Counted from the stretch's first letter, positions 45,628-55,912 are shown. The stretch is 64,000 nucleotides of DNA from Rikenellaceae bacterium (GCA_015060165.1 SUZC01000002.1:186001-250000); one strand, 5' to 3'. Translations and numbers: made by a program. Notes: generated by a model not told the origin, from the letters alone.

Positions 45628-46359
45628 ATGAATTTAATAGTAGATATAGGAAATTCGTTGCTAAAAATTGCTATTGTTGAGCATGATGAAGTGATTGAGC
45701 AGCGTACCTGCGGGCATTTGAGTGATGATATGGTACGTGATATTTTGTCGCGCTATCCGTCGTTGCAACAATCGATTGTTGCTTCAACATCTGTAGTAAC
45801 ATCCCAAGTTGCTGATTTGTTGCGAGAGTGTGGTTTGCAGGTGCTGGAAATGACATCATCGGTTCCCGTTCCCATCGGTAACGATTACCTCTCTCCCGAA
45901 ACTTTGGGTGTTGATAGATTGGCGGCAGCCGTTGGAGCTGTTGAGGTTATGGGGCATCGCGATTGTTTGATAGTCGATTTTGGTACCGCCATAACAATTG
46001 ATTTGGTCGAGAATGGGGTCTTTCGCGGAGGAAATATTTCCCCTGGTGCGAGGAGCCGTTTTCGAGCTTTGCACGACTACACGTCACGTTTGCCAATGTG
46101 CGATGTGACCGATGAAATTCTACAGCTTGGACGTACAACCCAACAGGCAATCGAACAAGGAGTAATGGAGGGTATAACTCACGAAATTGAGGGTTATATT
46201 AGAGCATTTTCACTCCATAATGATAAATTAACGTTAATTTTTACGGGTGGAGATGCAAATTTCTTTGTTAAAAGAATTAAAAATGCGATATTTGCAAAAT
46301 GTGATTTGGTACTTTGCGGACTGAATCGAATTTTAGAGTACAATGCAAGGAATATATAA
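45628..46359 (+). CDS. coaX: Type III pantothenate kinase
   Basis: A 243-aa CoaX that phosphorylates pantothenate in the first step of coenzyme A synthesis. ASKHA-fold motifs are all present: the opening LIVDIGNSLLKIA phosphate loop (with Ser in place of the usual Thr), LGVDRLAAAVGA with the catalytic Asp, DFGTAITIDL, and GGNISPGARSRFRALHDYTSRLP. The 3' end overlaps the next gene, an outer-membrane protein, by 17 nt, so the two are translationally coupled. It lies 11 nt after mfd. Confidence 0.96.
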   Translation: MNLIVDIGNSLLKIAIVEHDEVIEQRTCGHLSDDMVRDILSRYPSLQQSIVASTSVVTSQVADLLRECGLQVLEMTSSVPVPIGNDYLSPETLGVDRLAAAVGAVEVMGHRDCLIVDFGTAITIDLVENGVFRGGNISPGARSRFRALHDYTSRLPMCDVTDEILQLGRTTQQAIEQGVMEGITHEIEGYIRAFSLHNDKLTLIFTGGDANFFVKRIKNAIFAKCDLVLCGLNRILEYNARNI

Positions 46360-47719
46360 GCAAATTTTTAAAGTTATTATAGCTGTCGTACTGCTTTTAC
46401 CTATGGGTGCGGTGGCGCAGAATTTGACAAGTAGTGTTAATACTTATTCGCCCTATTCGATGTATGGATTGGGTGAGCTTACAACTCCCGGTAACGTAGC
46501 TATGCGCTCGATGGGAGGTGTTGGTGTTGCAATGCTTTCAACCAATATGGTCAATCTGCTTAACCCTGCGGGTTATGCTAATATGAACCGTAAAAGTTTC
46601 GTATTTGATTTTGGCCTTGATGCAGGCCACTATCGCAATAGCCAGACTAAGTATGGCGCAGGTTCTTCGTCAAAAGTTGAGACAGCATACAACTCGGTGA
46701 ATATTCACGAGATTGCATTCCAGATGCCGTTGGCTAAGAGTGTAGGCTTTGGATTTAGCTTGACTCCGTATAGCAACGTAGGCTATAATACTTTCAGCAA
46801 CGATATTTCATCAGATATCATTGGTAACGTAGGCCGTGTTCAGTATCGCCACTATGGTGATGGTGATATAACAGAGGTTAAGGCGGGATTTGGCTGGCGT
46901 CCATTTACCAAGTTGTCATTGGGTGTTGCAGCACGCTATTATTGGGGACTTATCTCTCGTCACTATTCAACAATTCCAACAGATATCATTACTGGTAGTG
47001 GAGAGTATTCAAGCACTACAGGAGTAGATACTTATGATGTGTCGAATGTGAAATTTCAGTTTGGTGTTCAGTGGCACGCTATCTTGAATAGCAAGCGAGC
47101 GTTGTCGTTTGGAGCTACCTACGATATGGGCGGTGATTTAAATCCAGATGAAACTCAATATGTCTATGTAGACAACTTCTTGACTTCGGTTGTTCGAGAT
47201 CAGAGCGAGGCATTGCCACTGCGATTGCCACAGCAGATTGCTGCAGGAGTATTCTATCAGGATACTAAGATTCGTGCAGGTTTGGACTATGTTTACCAGA
47301 ATTGGGGTAGCGAGAATACCGATTATATTGAGGGCAATGGTAAAGGTGTTCGAGTTGCATATACCGATACCCATACCATCAAGGCAGGTTTTGAGATTCG
47401 TCCTCGTCCGACCGACGTCGGTAACTATTTGAATCGTGTGGCGTATCGAGTAGGAGTGCGTTATGGTGATTACTACCAGACTTTCGCATTCAGCACTATA
47501 AAGCAGTACGCAGTGACTGCCGGTTTTGGTTTCCCGTTGCAACTTTTCGGAAACTCATCTATTGATGTTAGTTTCGAGTGGGGTGTTCGCGATCCGGCTC
47601 AATCGAAGATTGCAATCAACGGTATGGAGGTAGGCTTGGTTAAGCAGAACTACTATAAGTTGGGTGTTGGTCTATCGCTCTTTGGTAATGATTGGTTTAA
47701 ACGACGTCAGTTTAACTAA
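46343..47719 (+). CDS. Outer-membrane beta-barrel protein (FadL/OmpP1-like)
   Basis: A 458-aa exported barrel (signal peptide ending GAVAQ). After the N-terminal segment with SMGGVGVAM and LNPAGYANM, typical of FadL/PorV-like outer-membrane proteins of Bacteroidota, the chain alternates aromatic beta strands with turns to the end (FGNDWFKRRQFN). FadL-like barrels transport hydrophobic compounds. The substrate here is unknown. Its start overlaps coaX, and it leads a run of envelope genes (TPR, LptC, GldE/CorC-like, PpiD), which suggests an envelope-assembly role. Confidence 0.8.
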   Translation: MQGIYKQIFKVIIAVVLLLPMGAVAQNLTSSVNTYSPYSMYGLGELTTPGNVAMRSMGGVGVAMLSTNMVNLLNPAGYANMNRKSFVFDFGLDAGHYRNSQTKYGAGSSSKVETAYNSVNIHEIAFQMPLAKSVGFGFSLTPYSNVGYNTFSNDISSDIIGNVGRVQYRHYGDGDITEVKAGFGWRPFTKLSLGVAARYYWGLISRHYSTIPTDIITGSGEYSSTTGVDTYDVSNVKFQFGVQWHAILNSKRALSFGATYDMGGDLNPDETQYVYVDNFLTSVVRDQSEALPLRLPQQIAAGVFYQDTKIRAGLDYVYQNWGSENTDYIEGNGKGVRVAYTDTHTIKAGFEIRPRPTDVGNYLNRVAYRVGVRYGDYYQTFAFSTIKQYAVTAGFGFPLQLFGNSSIDVSFEWGVRDPAQSKIAINGMEVGLVKQNYYKLGVGLSLFGNDWFKRRQFN

Positions 47720-47811
47720 GAGAACTTAGCTAGTAGTGCCGATAGGCGATTTTGGAAGAACGTGAATTAAAAATTTAGTAATATAATAAATACAAAAAAA
47801 CCTTTTATTAC

Positions 47812-49158
47812 ATGAAAAGTTTAAAACTTATTTTGACAGTTGCTTTTGCTGCAATGGGTTTGTCAGCAATGGCGCAGGATGTTAATTTCGATGACCCCAA
47901 GTATGCTAAGTGGGGTGCTAATGCGGCTGAGCGTCAGCAGAACATGCTCAATAGCCAGTTCTTGAAGGAGGCAGTTGATAACCGCAACTACAATGTAGCA
48001 GCAGGTTATTTGGTAGACCTTTTGAAGAAGTGTCCTCAGGCATCACAGAATCTTTACACTAACGGTGCTAAGATCTACAAGAACAAGATTAATGCAGCAG
48101 AGGATCCTAAGGTACGTGCAAAGCTTATCGACTCTCTTTTGTGGGTTTACGATGTTCGTTTGGCAAGTTTCGCAGATCACTCTAAGTATGGTAAGGATTA
48201 TATCCTCGACCGTAAGGCTCGTGAGTTTGTAAACTACCGCCCTGAGGACCGTACAGGTTTGCGAGAGGTATTCAAGCAGGCTATCGCTGCAAGCAAGGAG
48301 GTAAAGGGTAAGACTGATTTGGAGTTGGTTGCTATTTATTTCAGCAACTTGTGCGAGGACTTCCAGACTGACTCAATCGCAGCAGATGTAGTTATCGCTG
48401 AGTACGACCGCCTTACTCCTGAGTTTGCAAACGTAACAGAGGAGACAGCTCAGTATAAGGATCAGTTTGAGTCGGCTTTTGGTACCAGTGGTGCTGCGAG
48501 CTGCGCAAACTTGGAGGCTCTCTTCTCAAAGCGTTTGGCTGCTGATCCTGAGAACGTTGATTTGTTGGGCCAGGCTGTAACGTTGATGTCACGTGCAAAC
48601 TGCGATAGCGATTTCTTCTTCAAGACCGCTGAGACATATTACGCCAAGAAGCCATCTTCAGAGACAGCTCTCTTCCTTGCTCAAGGTTTCCAGAACCGCA
48701 AAGAGTACGACAAGGCTATGAAGTACTTGGAGGAGGCATTGGCAACAGAGACAGTAGCAGCAGAGAAGGAGAAGCTTTATGTTCGTATCGGTATGATTAG
48801 CCTTAGCACAAAGAATATTCAGGGTGCAATCAAGGCTGCTAACGAGATCAAGGCCATCAATCCTGAGAATGGTTATGCATACTTTATCTTGGGTCAGTGC
48901 TACGCAGCATCTGCAAACTGCTCTGAGCTTAAGTGCCAGGCTTGCTATTGGGCTGCATACGATGCAATGAACCAGGCTGTGCCTTTGTTGGCTTCAGAGC
49001 CTGAGGTTCAGAAGAGTGCACAGACTATGATGGACCACTATCGTTCTGCTTTCCCTTCAAAGGAGGAGTGCTTCTTTGCTGAGTTGCAGGCAGGTAGCCG
49101 TTATACTATCAGCCACGGCTATGCAAGTGGTGTTAACACAACTGTTCGTTACAGATAA
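47812..49158 (+). CDS. Exported tetratricopeptide-repeat protein
   Basis: A 448-aa protein with a signal peptide (MKSLKLILTVAFAAMGLSAMA) and several TPR-like helical repeats, most clearly at about residues 270-390 (ETALFLAQGFQNRKEYDKAMKY and following). TPR arrays bind other proteins. Cys residues in the last repeats (QCYAASANCSELKCQACYW) could form disulfides. Codon use is strongly biased to GAG, AAG, GTT and GGT compared with the neighbouring barrel gene, which suggests high expression. The function is unknown; the position between the barrel and lptC is shared with other Bacteroidales. Confidence 0.85.
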   Translation: MKSLKLILTVAFAAMGLSAMAQDVNFDDPKYAKWGANAAERQQNMLNSQFLKEAVDNRNYNVAAGYLVDLLKKCPQASQNLYTNGAKIYKNKINAAEDPKVRAKLIDSLLWVYDVRLASFADHSKYGKDYILDRKAREFVNYRPEDRTGLREVFKQAIAASKEVKGKTDLELVAIYFSNLCEDFQTDSIAADVVIAEYDRLTPEFANVTEETAQYKDQFESAFGTSGAASCANLEALFSKRLAADPENVDLLGQAVTLMSRANCDSDFFFKTAETYYAKKPSSETALFLAQGFQNRKEYDKAMKYLEEALATETVAAEKEKLYVRIGMISLSTKNIQGAIKAANEIKAINPENGYAYFILGQCYAASANCSELKCQACYWAAYDAMNQAVPLLASEPEVQKSAQTMMDHYRSAFPSKEECFFAELQAGSRYTISHGYASGVNTTVRYR

Positions 49159-49166
49159 TTGTAGTA

Positions 49167-49985
49167 ATGACAATAAATTCGCTTAGACGATATTTAGCGG
49201 TAGCACTTCCTATTGTGGGAAGTGCTATCTTGCTATACTCGTGTAAAGCGGAGCAGAAGGTTGTGGAGGATCAGGTCAATGCCGAGACTCTGATGACCGA
49301 GTATAGTGAGGATTTGTCGATCCAGATGTCGGAGAACGGATTGAAATCTTACCACTTTTCAACCCCTTTGATGGAGGGCTATGCTATGGCTCGCGATCCA
49401 TATAAGGAGTTTCGTAAAGGTGTTAAGGTGATAATGTACGAGGATGACTCTACGGCAAATGTTTCAGCTACTTTAACCTCAAATTACGCTATATTCTACG
49501 ATAATCGCAAACTTTGGGAGGCCAAAGGAGATGTTGTTGTGGTGCAGACCAATGGGCGTAAGTTGTATACTCAGCAACTCTTCTGGAATCAGGCTACTCA
49601 TCGTATCTACTCAAATGTTGATTCTCGTATTGTCGATGGCGATGAAGTTTACGATTGCGAGGGATTCGAGAGCGATGAAAATATGACTGATTGGCGTTAT
49701 CGTAAACTCAAAGGTGTAACATATTTCACCGATACGGAGGCATCTGCGAGTGATACAAGTGCAAAGTCGGATGATGAGAAGAGTACAGGTGAGGATAAAT
49801 CTCCACAGGCGACAAAAAGTGAGAAAGTTCCCTCGAAGAATGACGCATCTAACGGTAACAATGCGAATAAATTGCATAGGAGAAGAAATATTCAGAACGA
49901 TGCAAGAAAGTTAGATGCCAAAGCGATCGACGAGCGGGCTATGCCTATGATAAAGCCTACGCGAGATGTTCAATTATCTCAATAG
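49167..49985 (+). CDS. lptC: LPS export protein LptC
   Basis: A 272-aa lipoprotein-like LptC (signal peptide ending YSCKAEQ, Cys at about 26). Residues about 30-190 form the LptC/LptA-type beta-jellyroll (GLKSYHFSTPLMEGY, NYAIFYDNRKLWEAKGDVVVV, LYTQQLFWNQATHRIYSN), which passes LPS from LptB2FG towards LptA. The last about 75 residues are Ser/Asp/Lys-rich and look disordered, an unusual extension for this family. It lies 9 nt after the TPR gene. LptD is encoded at 12787-15552. Confidence 0.88.
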   Translation: MTINSLRRYLAVALPIVGSAILLYSCKAEQKVVEDQVNAETLMTEYSEDLSIQMSENGLKSYHFSTPLMEGYAMARDPYKEFRKGVKVIMYEDDSTANVSATLTSNYAIFYDNRKLWEAKGDVVVVQTNGRKLYTQQLFWNQATHRIYSNVDSRIVDGDEVYDCEGFESDENMTDWRYRKLKGVTYFTDTEASASDTSAKSDDEKSTGEDKSPQATKSEKVPSKNDASNGNNANKLHRRRNIQNDARKLDAKAIDERAMPMIKPTRDVQLSQ

Positions 49986-50082
49986 CTTGAGACTCTGAGT
50001 GTATGCATATTGCTAAAATTGTTCTGATGTAGCTATGTTGCTTGCTGTTTGATACTTGTGGTTGTATTAGAGATAGATTAAT

Positions 50083-51357
50083 ATGGATTCTACGGATTTA
50101 ATAAATTCCATAATTATAATATGTGTGATGCTGCTTATGTCGGCATTCTTTTCGGGTATGGAGATTGCTTTTTTGAGCAAGAACCGATTGCGTGAGGAGA
50201 TTGATCGTAAGCAGAGTCAGGCATTCGATTTTGTTGCTCATCTTTTCGAGCGACACCCAGGGCAATATATTACCACGATACTTGTCGGTAATAATATATG
50301 TCTTGTAATCTATTCTCTCTATATGTCCCTATTGCTTAGGGGTGTGGCTTCTCTTTTGGGGTGGAGTAGCATAGCGATGGGTGGCTCCGTTTTGATGGAG
50401 ACTATCGTATCGACCATCGTAATCTTGTTCTGCGGTGAATATATGCCCAAGTCGATAGTTAAGAAGAACCCTAATTTTTATTACCGATTCTTTTACCCTA
50501 TAATTTATATATTTTATCTGCTGCTATATCCAATAGCACTATTCACGACATTTATTTCGTATGCAATTCTTCGCCTATTTGGTCGTAAGCGAGGTAGCTC
50601 CGAAATAGACTATACCTTCAATCGTGAAGATTTGGTAAATCTTGTCGATGGTGAGGCTGTTGAGGCCCAGCAAGAGGATGAGGAGGAGATTCGCCTCTTC
50701 CAGAATGCATTGGATTTTGCGGATTTGCGAGTTCGAGATTGTATGGTTTCTCGTGTTGATGTCGAGGCGGTCGATTTCAATAGTTCGATTGAGGAACTTA
50801 CAGAGCGTTTCGTGGAGTCGAAGTATTCTCGTATCTTTGTATGGAAAGATAGTATTGATAATATTGTCGGCTATGTCAACTCTAAGAGTCTTTTCAATAA
50901 GCCACAAAGTATTGAGCAGGTACTTATGAAAGTTGATTGTGTGGCCGAGACTCTTCCTTTGCAGACTTTGTTGCAAAACTTCATCAAGCGTAAGCAGAGT
51001 ATCGCTGTGGTTATCGACGAGTTCGGAGGTACAGCAGGTATAATTTCGATGGAGGATGTTTTGGAACAAATTTTTGGCGAGATAGAGGATGAGCACGATG
51101 TGCAGGAGACTATCGAGAAGCAGGTTGGTGAGCAGGAGTATGTCTTCTCATGCCGATTGGAAGTTGATTACTTAAACGAACGCTATGGCCTTGATATCGA
51201 GGAGAGTGAGGAGTATGATACCCTCGCTGGATTTATCCTATATAACTATGAAGGAATCCCCTCGGCGGGTGCTGTAATCAATGCCGGAAGGCTTGAAATA
51301 AAGGTGCTCCGTACCACTCGAGCAAGGGTAGATTTGGCCAGAGTGATAAAACGCTGA
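50083..51357 (+). CDS. CNNM/CorC-type transporter (GldE/hemolysin-like family)
   Basis: A 424-aa membrane protein. Residues about 1-190 are a DUF21 domain with four spans (starts IINSIIIICVMLLMSAFFSGMEIAF). Two CBS domains follow (VRDCMVSRVDVEAVD, then FGGTAGIISMEDVLEQIFG). A C-terminal CorC_HlyC domain (about 345-420) completes it. The family contains Mg2+/Co2+ exporters and, in Bacteroidota, gliding protein GldE. I cannot decide between the two from sequence alone. It lies between lptC and ppiD in the envelope cluster. Confidence 0.88.
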   Translation: MDSTDLINSIIIICVMLLMSAFFSGMEIAFLSKNRLREEIDRKQSQAFDFVAHLFERHPGQYITTILVGNNICLVIYSLYMSLLLRGVASLLGWSSIAMGGSVLMETIVSTIVILFCGEYMPKSIVKKNPNFYYRFFYPIIYIFYLLLYPIALFTTFISYAILRLFGRKRGSSEIDYTFNREDLVNLVDGEAVEAQQEDEEEIRLFQNALDFADLRVRDCMVSRVDVEAVDFNSSIEELTERFVESKYSRIFVWKDSIDNIVGYVNSKSLFNKPQSIEQVLMKVDCVAETLPLQTLLQNFIKRKQSIAVVIDEFGGTAGIISMEDVLEQIFGEIEDEHDVQETIEKQVGEQEYVFSCRLEVDYLNERYGLDIEESEEYDTLAGFILYNYEGIPSAGAVINAGRLEIKVLRTTRARVDLARVIKR

Positions 51358-51399
51358 TAAAAATAGGCGTAATAATATGGCTATTAAGAATAATTTCAC

Positions 51400-51407
51400 T
51401 ATCTTTG
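51400..51407 (+). promoter_or_regulatory. -7 element of the ppiD-like gene promoter
   Basis: TATCTTTG matches TAnnTTTG, 41 nt before the gene start. Confidence 0.5.
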
Positions 51408-51447
51408 GTGGCTCAAAATGAATATAAATAGGTAAAAAACAATAATT

Positions 51448-53481
51448 ATGATTAGTCTAAACACATTAAGAACTAGATTTGGCGTCGTACTTTCTATCGT
51501 AATCGTATTGGCGCTTTTGGCATTTATCATCTCATTGGGTCCAGAGATGGGCTTTTTTGGAAGCAACGATCCTAAGGTAGGAGAGATTAATGGTGATAAT
51601 ATCACCTATACCGAGTACTTGAAGGAGTATGAGACAATTAAGAAGTTCAGTGGTGCTGACGAGTCAAGCGAGGAGGCTATCAATGGCTTATCAACAGCAG
51701 CTTGGCAGTCACTCGTTGCAAAGCACTTGCTTGTACCGGGCTTTGAGGATTTGGGTATTGTCGTATCGAAGGCTGAGCGTCTTGCAATGTTGAGCGGTGA
51801 GCATCCATCTGATGTATTCCTTGGCGCTTTTGCTAATCCTGAAACCGGCGAGTATGATGTTGCGGCTTTGTCTTCATTCTTAGCGCAGGTAAGCTCTAAT
51901 CCCCAGTATCAGGAGCTTTGGAGCTATTTGAACGATCAGGCTCAGTTGGATCGTTTGATGGTTAAGTATTCAGGTCTTGTTAAGGCTGGTGTATATGCAA
52001 ATGCTTTGGATGTACAGCAGGGCCTTGCATCTATGAACGAGAGCCGCAATGGTCGTTATGTACTCGTTGAGTATAATAAGATCGCAGACTCTTTGGCAAC
52101 AGTTACTACTGCTGAGGCTAAGAAGTATTACGAGGATAATAAGGAGATCTCTTACAAGAAGCTCCCACATCGTGCTTTGACTTACGTTGTATTTGATGTA
52201 GCTGCTACGGCTGACGATATGACAGAGATCGAGAAGAAGGTTAAAATTGCAGGCGAGGAGTTCGCAGCAGCTGAGGATGCTCGTGCATTTATCCGCAAAA
52301 ATATGGGAACAGTTGGCGATCACTACGCTTCTCTTGCAGAGCTTTCTGGCGATGAGGCTATTTTGTTGGAAGGTCAGCAGTATGGTCCTGTTTTGAAGTC
52401 AAACGAGTGGGTTATCTCTCGTCCATTGGCTGTTAAGGAGGCTCCCGATTCATTGGGTCTTAGCCACATCGTTCTTGCTGCTAATAATACAGCATTGGTT
52501 GATAGCCTTTACAACGCATTGGTTGCAGGTGCTAATTTCGAGGAGGCTGCCAAGAAGCACTCAGCATATGCACAGACAGCTCAGTTGGGTGGTGATGTAG
52601 GCGTAGTTCCTTTCTCAGCTCTTACAGTTGAGATGGCAGATCAGTTGGCTACAGCAAAGAAGGGTGATTTGGTTAAGGTCGCTCAGGGTGATGCTATTCA
52701 GATTTTGAAGGTTACTCGTGTTGACAAGCCTGCAAAGCACGTTTTGGTTGGTACCGTTACTTACCCTGTTGAGGCATCTTCTGCAACACGTCGTAACGTA
52801 CACAATACAGCTAGTTTGTTTGCGGTTGAAGCAAAGACTTCTCTCGATGCATTCAATGCTGCTGCATCTGCATCGGCAGTTTCACCTCGCGTAGCTCGCA
52901 TCAATCAGGGTCAGCGTACAATCGCTTCTTTGGAGAACTCACGTGAGTTGGTTCGTTGGGCATATAGCGCAAAGGTTGGTGAGATTTCTGAGATTTTCAA
53001 CTTAGGTGATGCATATGTTGTCGCAATGCTTACTGATATTGACGATTCAGAGTATACAAACTTTGATGACGTACGTTTGCAGATTGCTCAGTACTTGCAG
53101 CGTGACAAGAAGTTTGAGATTTTGAAGAATAAGTTCTCTGGTGCTACAATCGAGGAGGTTGCAAAGAATGCTGGTGTTGAGCCGGTAGCATTCGAGGAGC
53201 TTCGATTCACTGATTACGGTATTACCGATGTAGCTATTGAGCCACGTGTTGTTGGTGCTATTGCAAACACTACAGAGACCGGTAAGGTCTCTGCTCCTGT
53301 GAAGGGTTACTCTGGTGCTGTTGTATTCGTAGTAGATGCAATTAACAAGTCAGAGGTTCAGACTCCTGAGGCCGAGAAGGTTCGTTTGCAGGCTAATAAG
53401 GAGAGCCTTTCAGCTCAGGCAGCTTTGATGTCTATCCAGGCTAAGGCTGAGATTGAGGACTTGCGTGGTCAGTATTTCTAG
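51448..53481 (+). CDS. ppiD: PpiD/SurA-like periplasmic peptidyl-prolyl isomerase chaperone
   Basis: A 677-aa inner-membrane-anchored chaperone. One N-terminal span (VLSIVIVLALLAFIISLG) leads to a SurA_N-type helical domain (about 45-230). A parvulin domain follows at about residues 335-430 (LSHIVLAANN, ANFEEAAKKHS, QLGGDVGVVPF), with a second partial repeat and a helical tail. It would help outer-membrane and secreted proteins fold as they leave SecYEG. Codon use is strongly biased, like the TPR gene, suggesting high expression. Confidence 0.9.
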   Translation: MISLNTLRTRFGVVLSIVIVLALLAFIISLGPEMGFFGSNDPKVGEINGDNITYTEYLKEYETIKKFSGADESSEEAINGLSTAAWQSLVAKHLLVPGFEDLGIVVSKAERLAMLSGEHPSDVFLGAFANPETGEYDVAALSSFLAQVSSNPQYQELWSYLNDQAQLDRLMVKYSGLVKAGVYANALDVQQGLASMNESRNGRYVLVEYNKIADSLATVTTAEAKKYYEDNKEISYKKLPHRALTYVVFDVAATADDMTEIEKKVKIAGEEFAAAEDARAFIRKNMGTVGDHYASLAELSGDEAILLEGQQYGPVLKSNEWVISRPLAVKEAPDSLGLSHIVLAANNTALVDSLYNALVAGANFEEAAKKHSAYAQTAQLGGDVGVVPFSALTVEMADQLATAKKGDLVKVAQGDAIQILKVTRVDKPAKHVLVGTVTYPVEASSATRRNVHNTASLFAVEAKTSLDAFNAAASASAVSPRVARINQGQRTIASLENSRELVRWAYSAKVGEISEIFNLGDAYVVAMLTDIDDSEYTNFDDVRLQIAQYLQRDKKFEILKNKFSGATIEEVAKNAGVEPVAFEELRFTDYGITDVAIEPRVVGAIANTTETGKVSAPVKGYSGAVVFVVDAINKSEVQTPEAEKVRLQANKESLSAQAALMSIQAKAEIEDLRGQYF

Positions 53482-53500
53482 TAGAAATATTTTTCACAAT

Positions 53501-53541
53501 AAAAATCGGGTTGGACTCATATGTCCGGCCCGATTTTTTTT
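53501..53541 (+). terminator. Rho-independent terminator after ppiD
   Basis: A 16-nt arm (AAAAATCGGGTTGGAC) pairs with GTCCGGCCCGATTTTT, with two G-U pairs, around a 6-nt loop, and is followed by further T. Confidence 0.88.
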
Positions 53542-53717
53542 GTTCCCATATCGATATTGCTTCTTGTTGAGTGAGTATTGCTCATTTCTGTTGATATATA
53601 CTTTGTCCCCCCTGTATAATCATATTGATAGACGACCCTGGTGAATATGCTGATGAGACGATACGTATTACTTTATTGCGATTATTTTATCTCTTTATAT
53701 GTAGTTATATGCACAAA
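53542..53717. other. Gap between ppiD and mutB terminators
   Basis: No gene seen. It is AT-rich sequence between two terminators on opposite strands, with only short frames that overlap the mutB terminator. Confidence 0.5.
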
Positions 53718-53744
53718 AAAACCGCTGGTATTACCAGCGGTTTT
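53718..53744 (-). terminator. Terminator of the mutA-mutB transcript
   Basis: AAAACCGCTGGT and ACCAGCGGTTTT form a perfect 12-bp stem with a 3-nt loop, followed by T on the minus strand. Confidence 0.88.
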
Positions 53745-53765
53745 CGTTTATATTTCGACAGACGA

Positions 53766-55898
53766 TTACTCCTCCATCAAAAGCTCCAACATCTTGATTG
53801 AAGACTTGGCGATAGGAGTACCGGGGCCGAAGATAGCGGCAGCGCCATCTTGATACAACTCCTCGTAATCCTGTGCAGGGATAACACCACCTACAACAAC
53901 GATGATATCCTCGCGACCCAACTTCTTCAACTCAGCGATAATCTGAGGAACAAGAGTGAGGTGACCGGCAGCCAAAGAAGATACACCTACGATGTGTACG
54001 TCATTCTCCACAGCCTGCTTAGCAGCCTCCTCAGGAGTCTGGAACAATGGGCCCATATCTACGTCAAAACCAACGTCGGCATAACCTGTAGCAACTACCT
54101 TAGCACCACGGTCGTGACCATCCTGACCCAATTTTGCAATCATAATACGGGGCTGACGACCCTCCTTCTTGGCAAACTCGGCGCACATAGCCTTTGCCTT
54201 CTCGAAATCTGAATCCTGCTTCATACCTGATGAGTATACACCCGAAATTGAACGAATAACAGCCTTGTAGCGACCTACAACAACCTCGCAAGCATCTGAG
54301 ATCTCGCCCAATGTTGCGCGAACCTTTGCAGCCTCTACTGCGAGCTCCAACAAGTTGCCCTTGCCTGTCTTTACGCACTCTGTAATAGCGGCCAAAGCCT
54401 TATCAACAGCAGCCTGATCGCGGTTGGCACGCAACTCCTGCAAACGCTTAACCTGGCTCTCACGTACTGCGGTGTTATCCACAGCCAAAATGTCGATAGG
54501 AGCCTCTTTCTCCAAGCGGTACTCGTTAAGACCGATGATCTTCTGCTCACCAGAGTCGATACGAGCCTGTGTACGAGCAGCAGCCTCCTCAATACGCATC
54601 TTTGGAATACCTGTCTCGATAGCCTTAGCCATACCGCCAAGCTTCTCAACCTCCTCGATGTGAGCCCAAGCCTTCTCTGCGATCTCATTTGTAAGAGACT
54701 CTACATAGTAAGAACCTGCCCATGGGTCAACCTGACGGCAAACGTTAGTCTCCTCCTGGATGTAGATCTGTGTATTACGAGCAATACGAGCCGAGAAGTC
54801 AGTTGGAAGGGCGATAGCCTCATCCAATGCGTTGGTGTGCAATGACTGAGTGTGACCCAAAGCTGCACCCATAGCCTCAATTGCTGTACGAGCTACGTTG
54901 TTGAATGGATCCTGCTCTGTGAGTGACCAACCAGAAGTCTGGCTGTGAGTACGCAATGCCAATGATTTGGGGTTCTTTGGATCGAACTGCTTAACGATCT
55001 TAGCCCACAACATACGAGCTGCACGCATCTTTGCGATCTCCATAAAGTGGTTCATACCGATAGCCCAGAAGAACGACAAACGTGGTGCAAATGCGTCAAC
55101 TGACATACCTGCGTTGATACCTGCACGCAAGTACTCCAAACCATCTGCCAAAGTGTAAGCCAACTCGATATCAGCTGTAGCACCAGCCTCCTGCATATGG
55201 TAGCCAGAGATAGAGATAGAGTTGAACTTAGGCATATTCTTAGATGTGTACTCAAAGATATCAGCGATAATCTTCATTGAGAACTTAGGAGGATAAATAT
55301 AGGTATTACGTACCATAAACTCCTTCAAGATATCGTTCTGGATTGTACCTGCCAACTGATCGAGAGTACAGCCCTGCTCCAAACCTGTAACGATGTAGAA
55401 TGCCAATACTGGAAGTACTGCACCGTTCATAGTCATAGATACAGACATCTTGTCCAATGGAATACCATTGAAGAGAACCTTCATATCCTCTACTGAGCAG
55501 ATTGATACACCTGCCTTACCAACGTCACCAACTACACGTGGGTGGTCAGCGTCGTAGCCACGGTGAGTAGCCAAGTCGAATGCAACTGACAAACCCTTCT
55601 GACCAGCAGCCAAGTTACGACGGTAGAATGCGTTAGACTCCTCAGCAGTAGAGAAACCTGCATACTGACGAATAGTCCAAGGACGCATTACATACATAGT
55701 AGAGTAAGGACCGCGGAGGAACGGAGCGATACCTGCGGCATAATTCAAATGCTCTAAGTTCTCCAAATCTTTTGCCGTGTAGTCCGATTTAACGGGTATC
55801 TGCTCGGCTGTGAGCCAAGGCTCCTGAGCCTCAGCCTTAGCGGCGCAGCACTGTGCCTTACCGCCTTCGTATGATAAATTTTCAAATTTTGCTCTCAT
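53766..55898 (-). CDS. mutB: Methylmalonyl-CoA mutase large (catalytic) subunit
   Basis: A 710-aa adenosylcobalamin-dependent mutase that interconverts succinyl-CoA and (R)-methylmalonyl-CoA, feeding propionate production. The N-terminal TIM barrel (for example [42 protein letters not shown] loop) binds CoA substrate. The C-terminal cobalamin domain has DGHDRG with His595 as lower axial ligand and [14 protein letters not shown]. It lies 14 nt after mutA. Codon use is biased like other highly expressed genes. The epimerase, decarboxylase and MeaB chaperone are not in this window. Confidence 0.97.
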   Translation of the reverse strand: MRAKFENLSYEGGKAQCCAAKAEAQEPWLTAEQIPVKSDYTAKDLENLEHLNYAAGIAPFLRGPYSTMYVMRPWTIRQYAGFSTAEESNAFYRRNLAAGQKGLSVAFDLATHRGYDADHPRVVGDVGKAGVSICSVEDMKVLFNGIPLDKMSVSMTMNGAVLPVLAFYIVTGLEQGCTLDQLAGTIQNDILKEFMVRNTYIYPPKFSMKIIADIFEYTSKNMPKFNSISISGYHMQEAGATADIELAYTLADGLEYLRAGINAGMSVDAFAPRLSFFWAIGMNHFMEIAKMRAARMLWAKIVKQFDPKNPKSLALRTHSQTSGWSLTEQDPFNNVARTAIEAMGAALGHTQSLHTNALDEAIALPTDFSARIARNTQIYIQEETNVCRQVDPWAGSYYVESLTNEIAEKAWAHIEEVEKLGGMAKAIETGIPKMRIEEAAARTQARIDSGEQKIIGLNEYRLEKEAPIDILAVDNTAVRESQVKRLQELRANRDQAAVDKALAAITECVKTGKGNLLELAVEAAKVRATLGEISDACEVVVGRYKAVIRSISGVYSSGMKQDSDFEKAKAMCAEFAKKEGRQPRIMIAKLGQDGHDRGAKVVATGYADVGFDVDMGPLFQTPEEAAKQAVENDVHIVGVSSLAAGHLTLVPQIIAELKKLGREDIIVVVGGVIPAQDYEELYQDGAAAIFGPGTPIAKSSIKMLELLMEE

Positions 55899-55912
55899 AA
55901 TAGCTCTGCTTT

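Noticed and set aside
53641..53853. Short plus-strand frame of 70 codons
   Set aside because: It runs through the mutB terminator hairpin and into the mutB coding region on the other strand.
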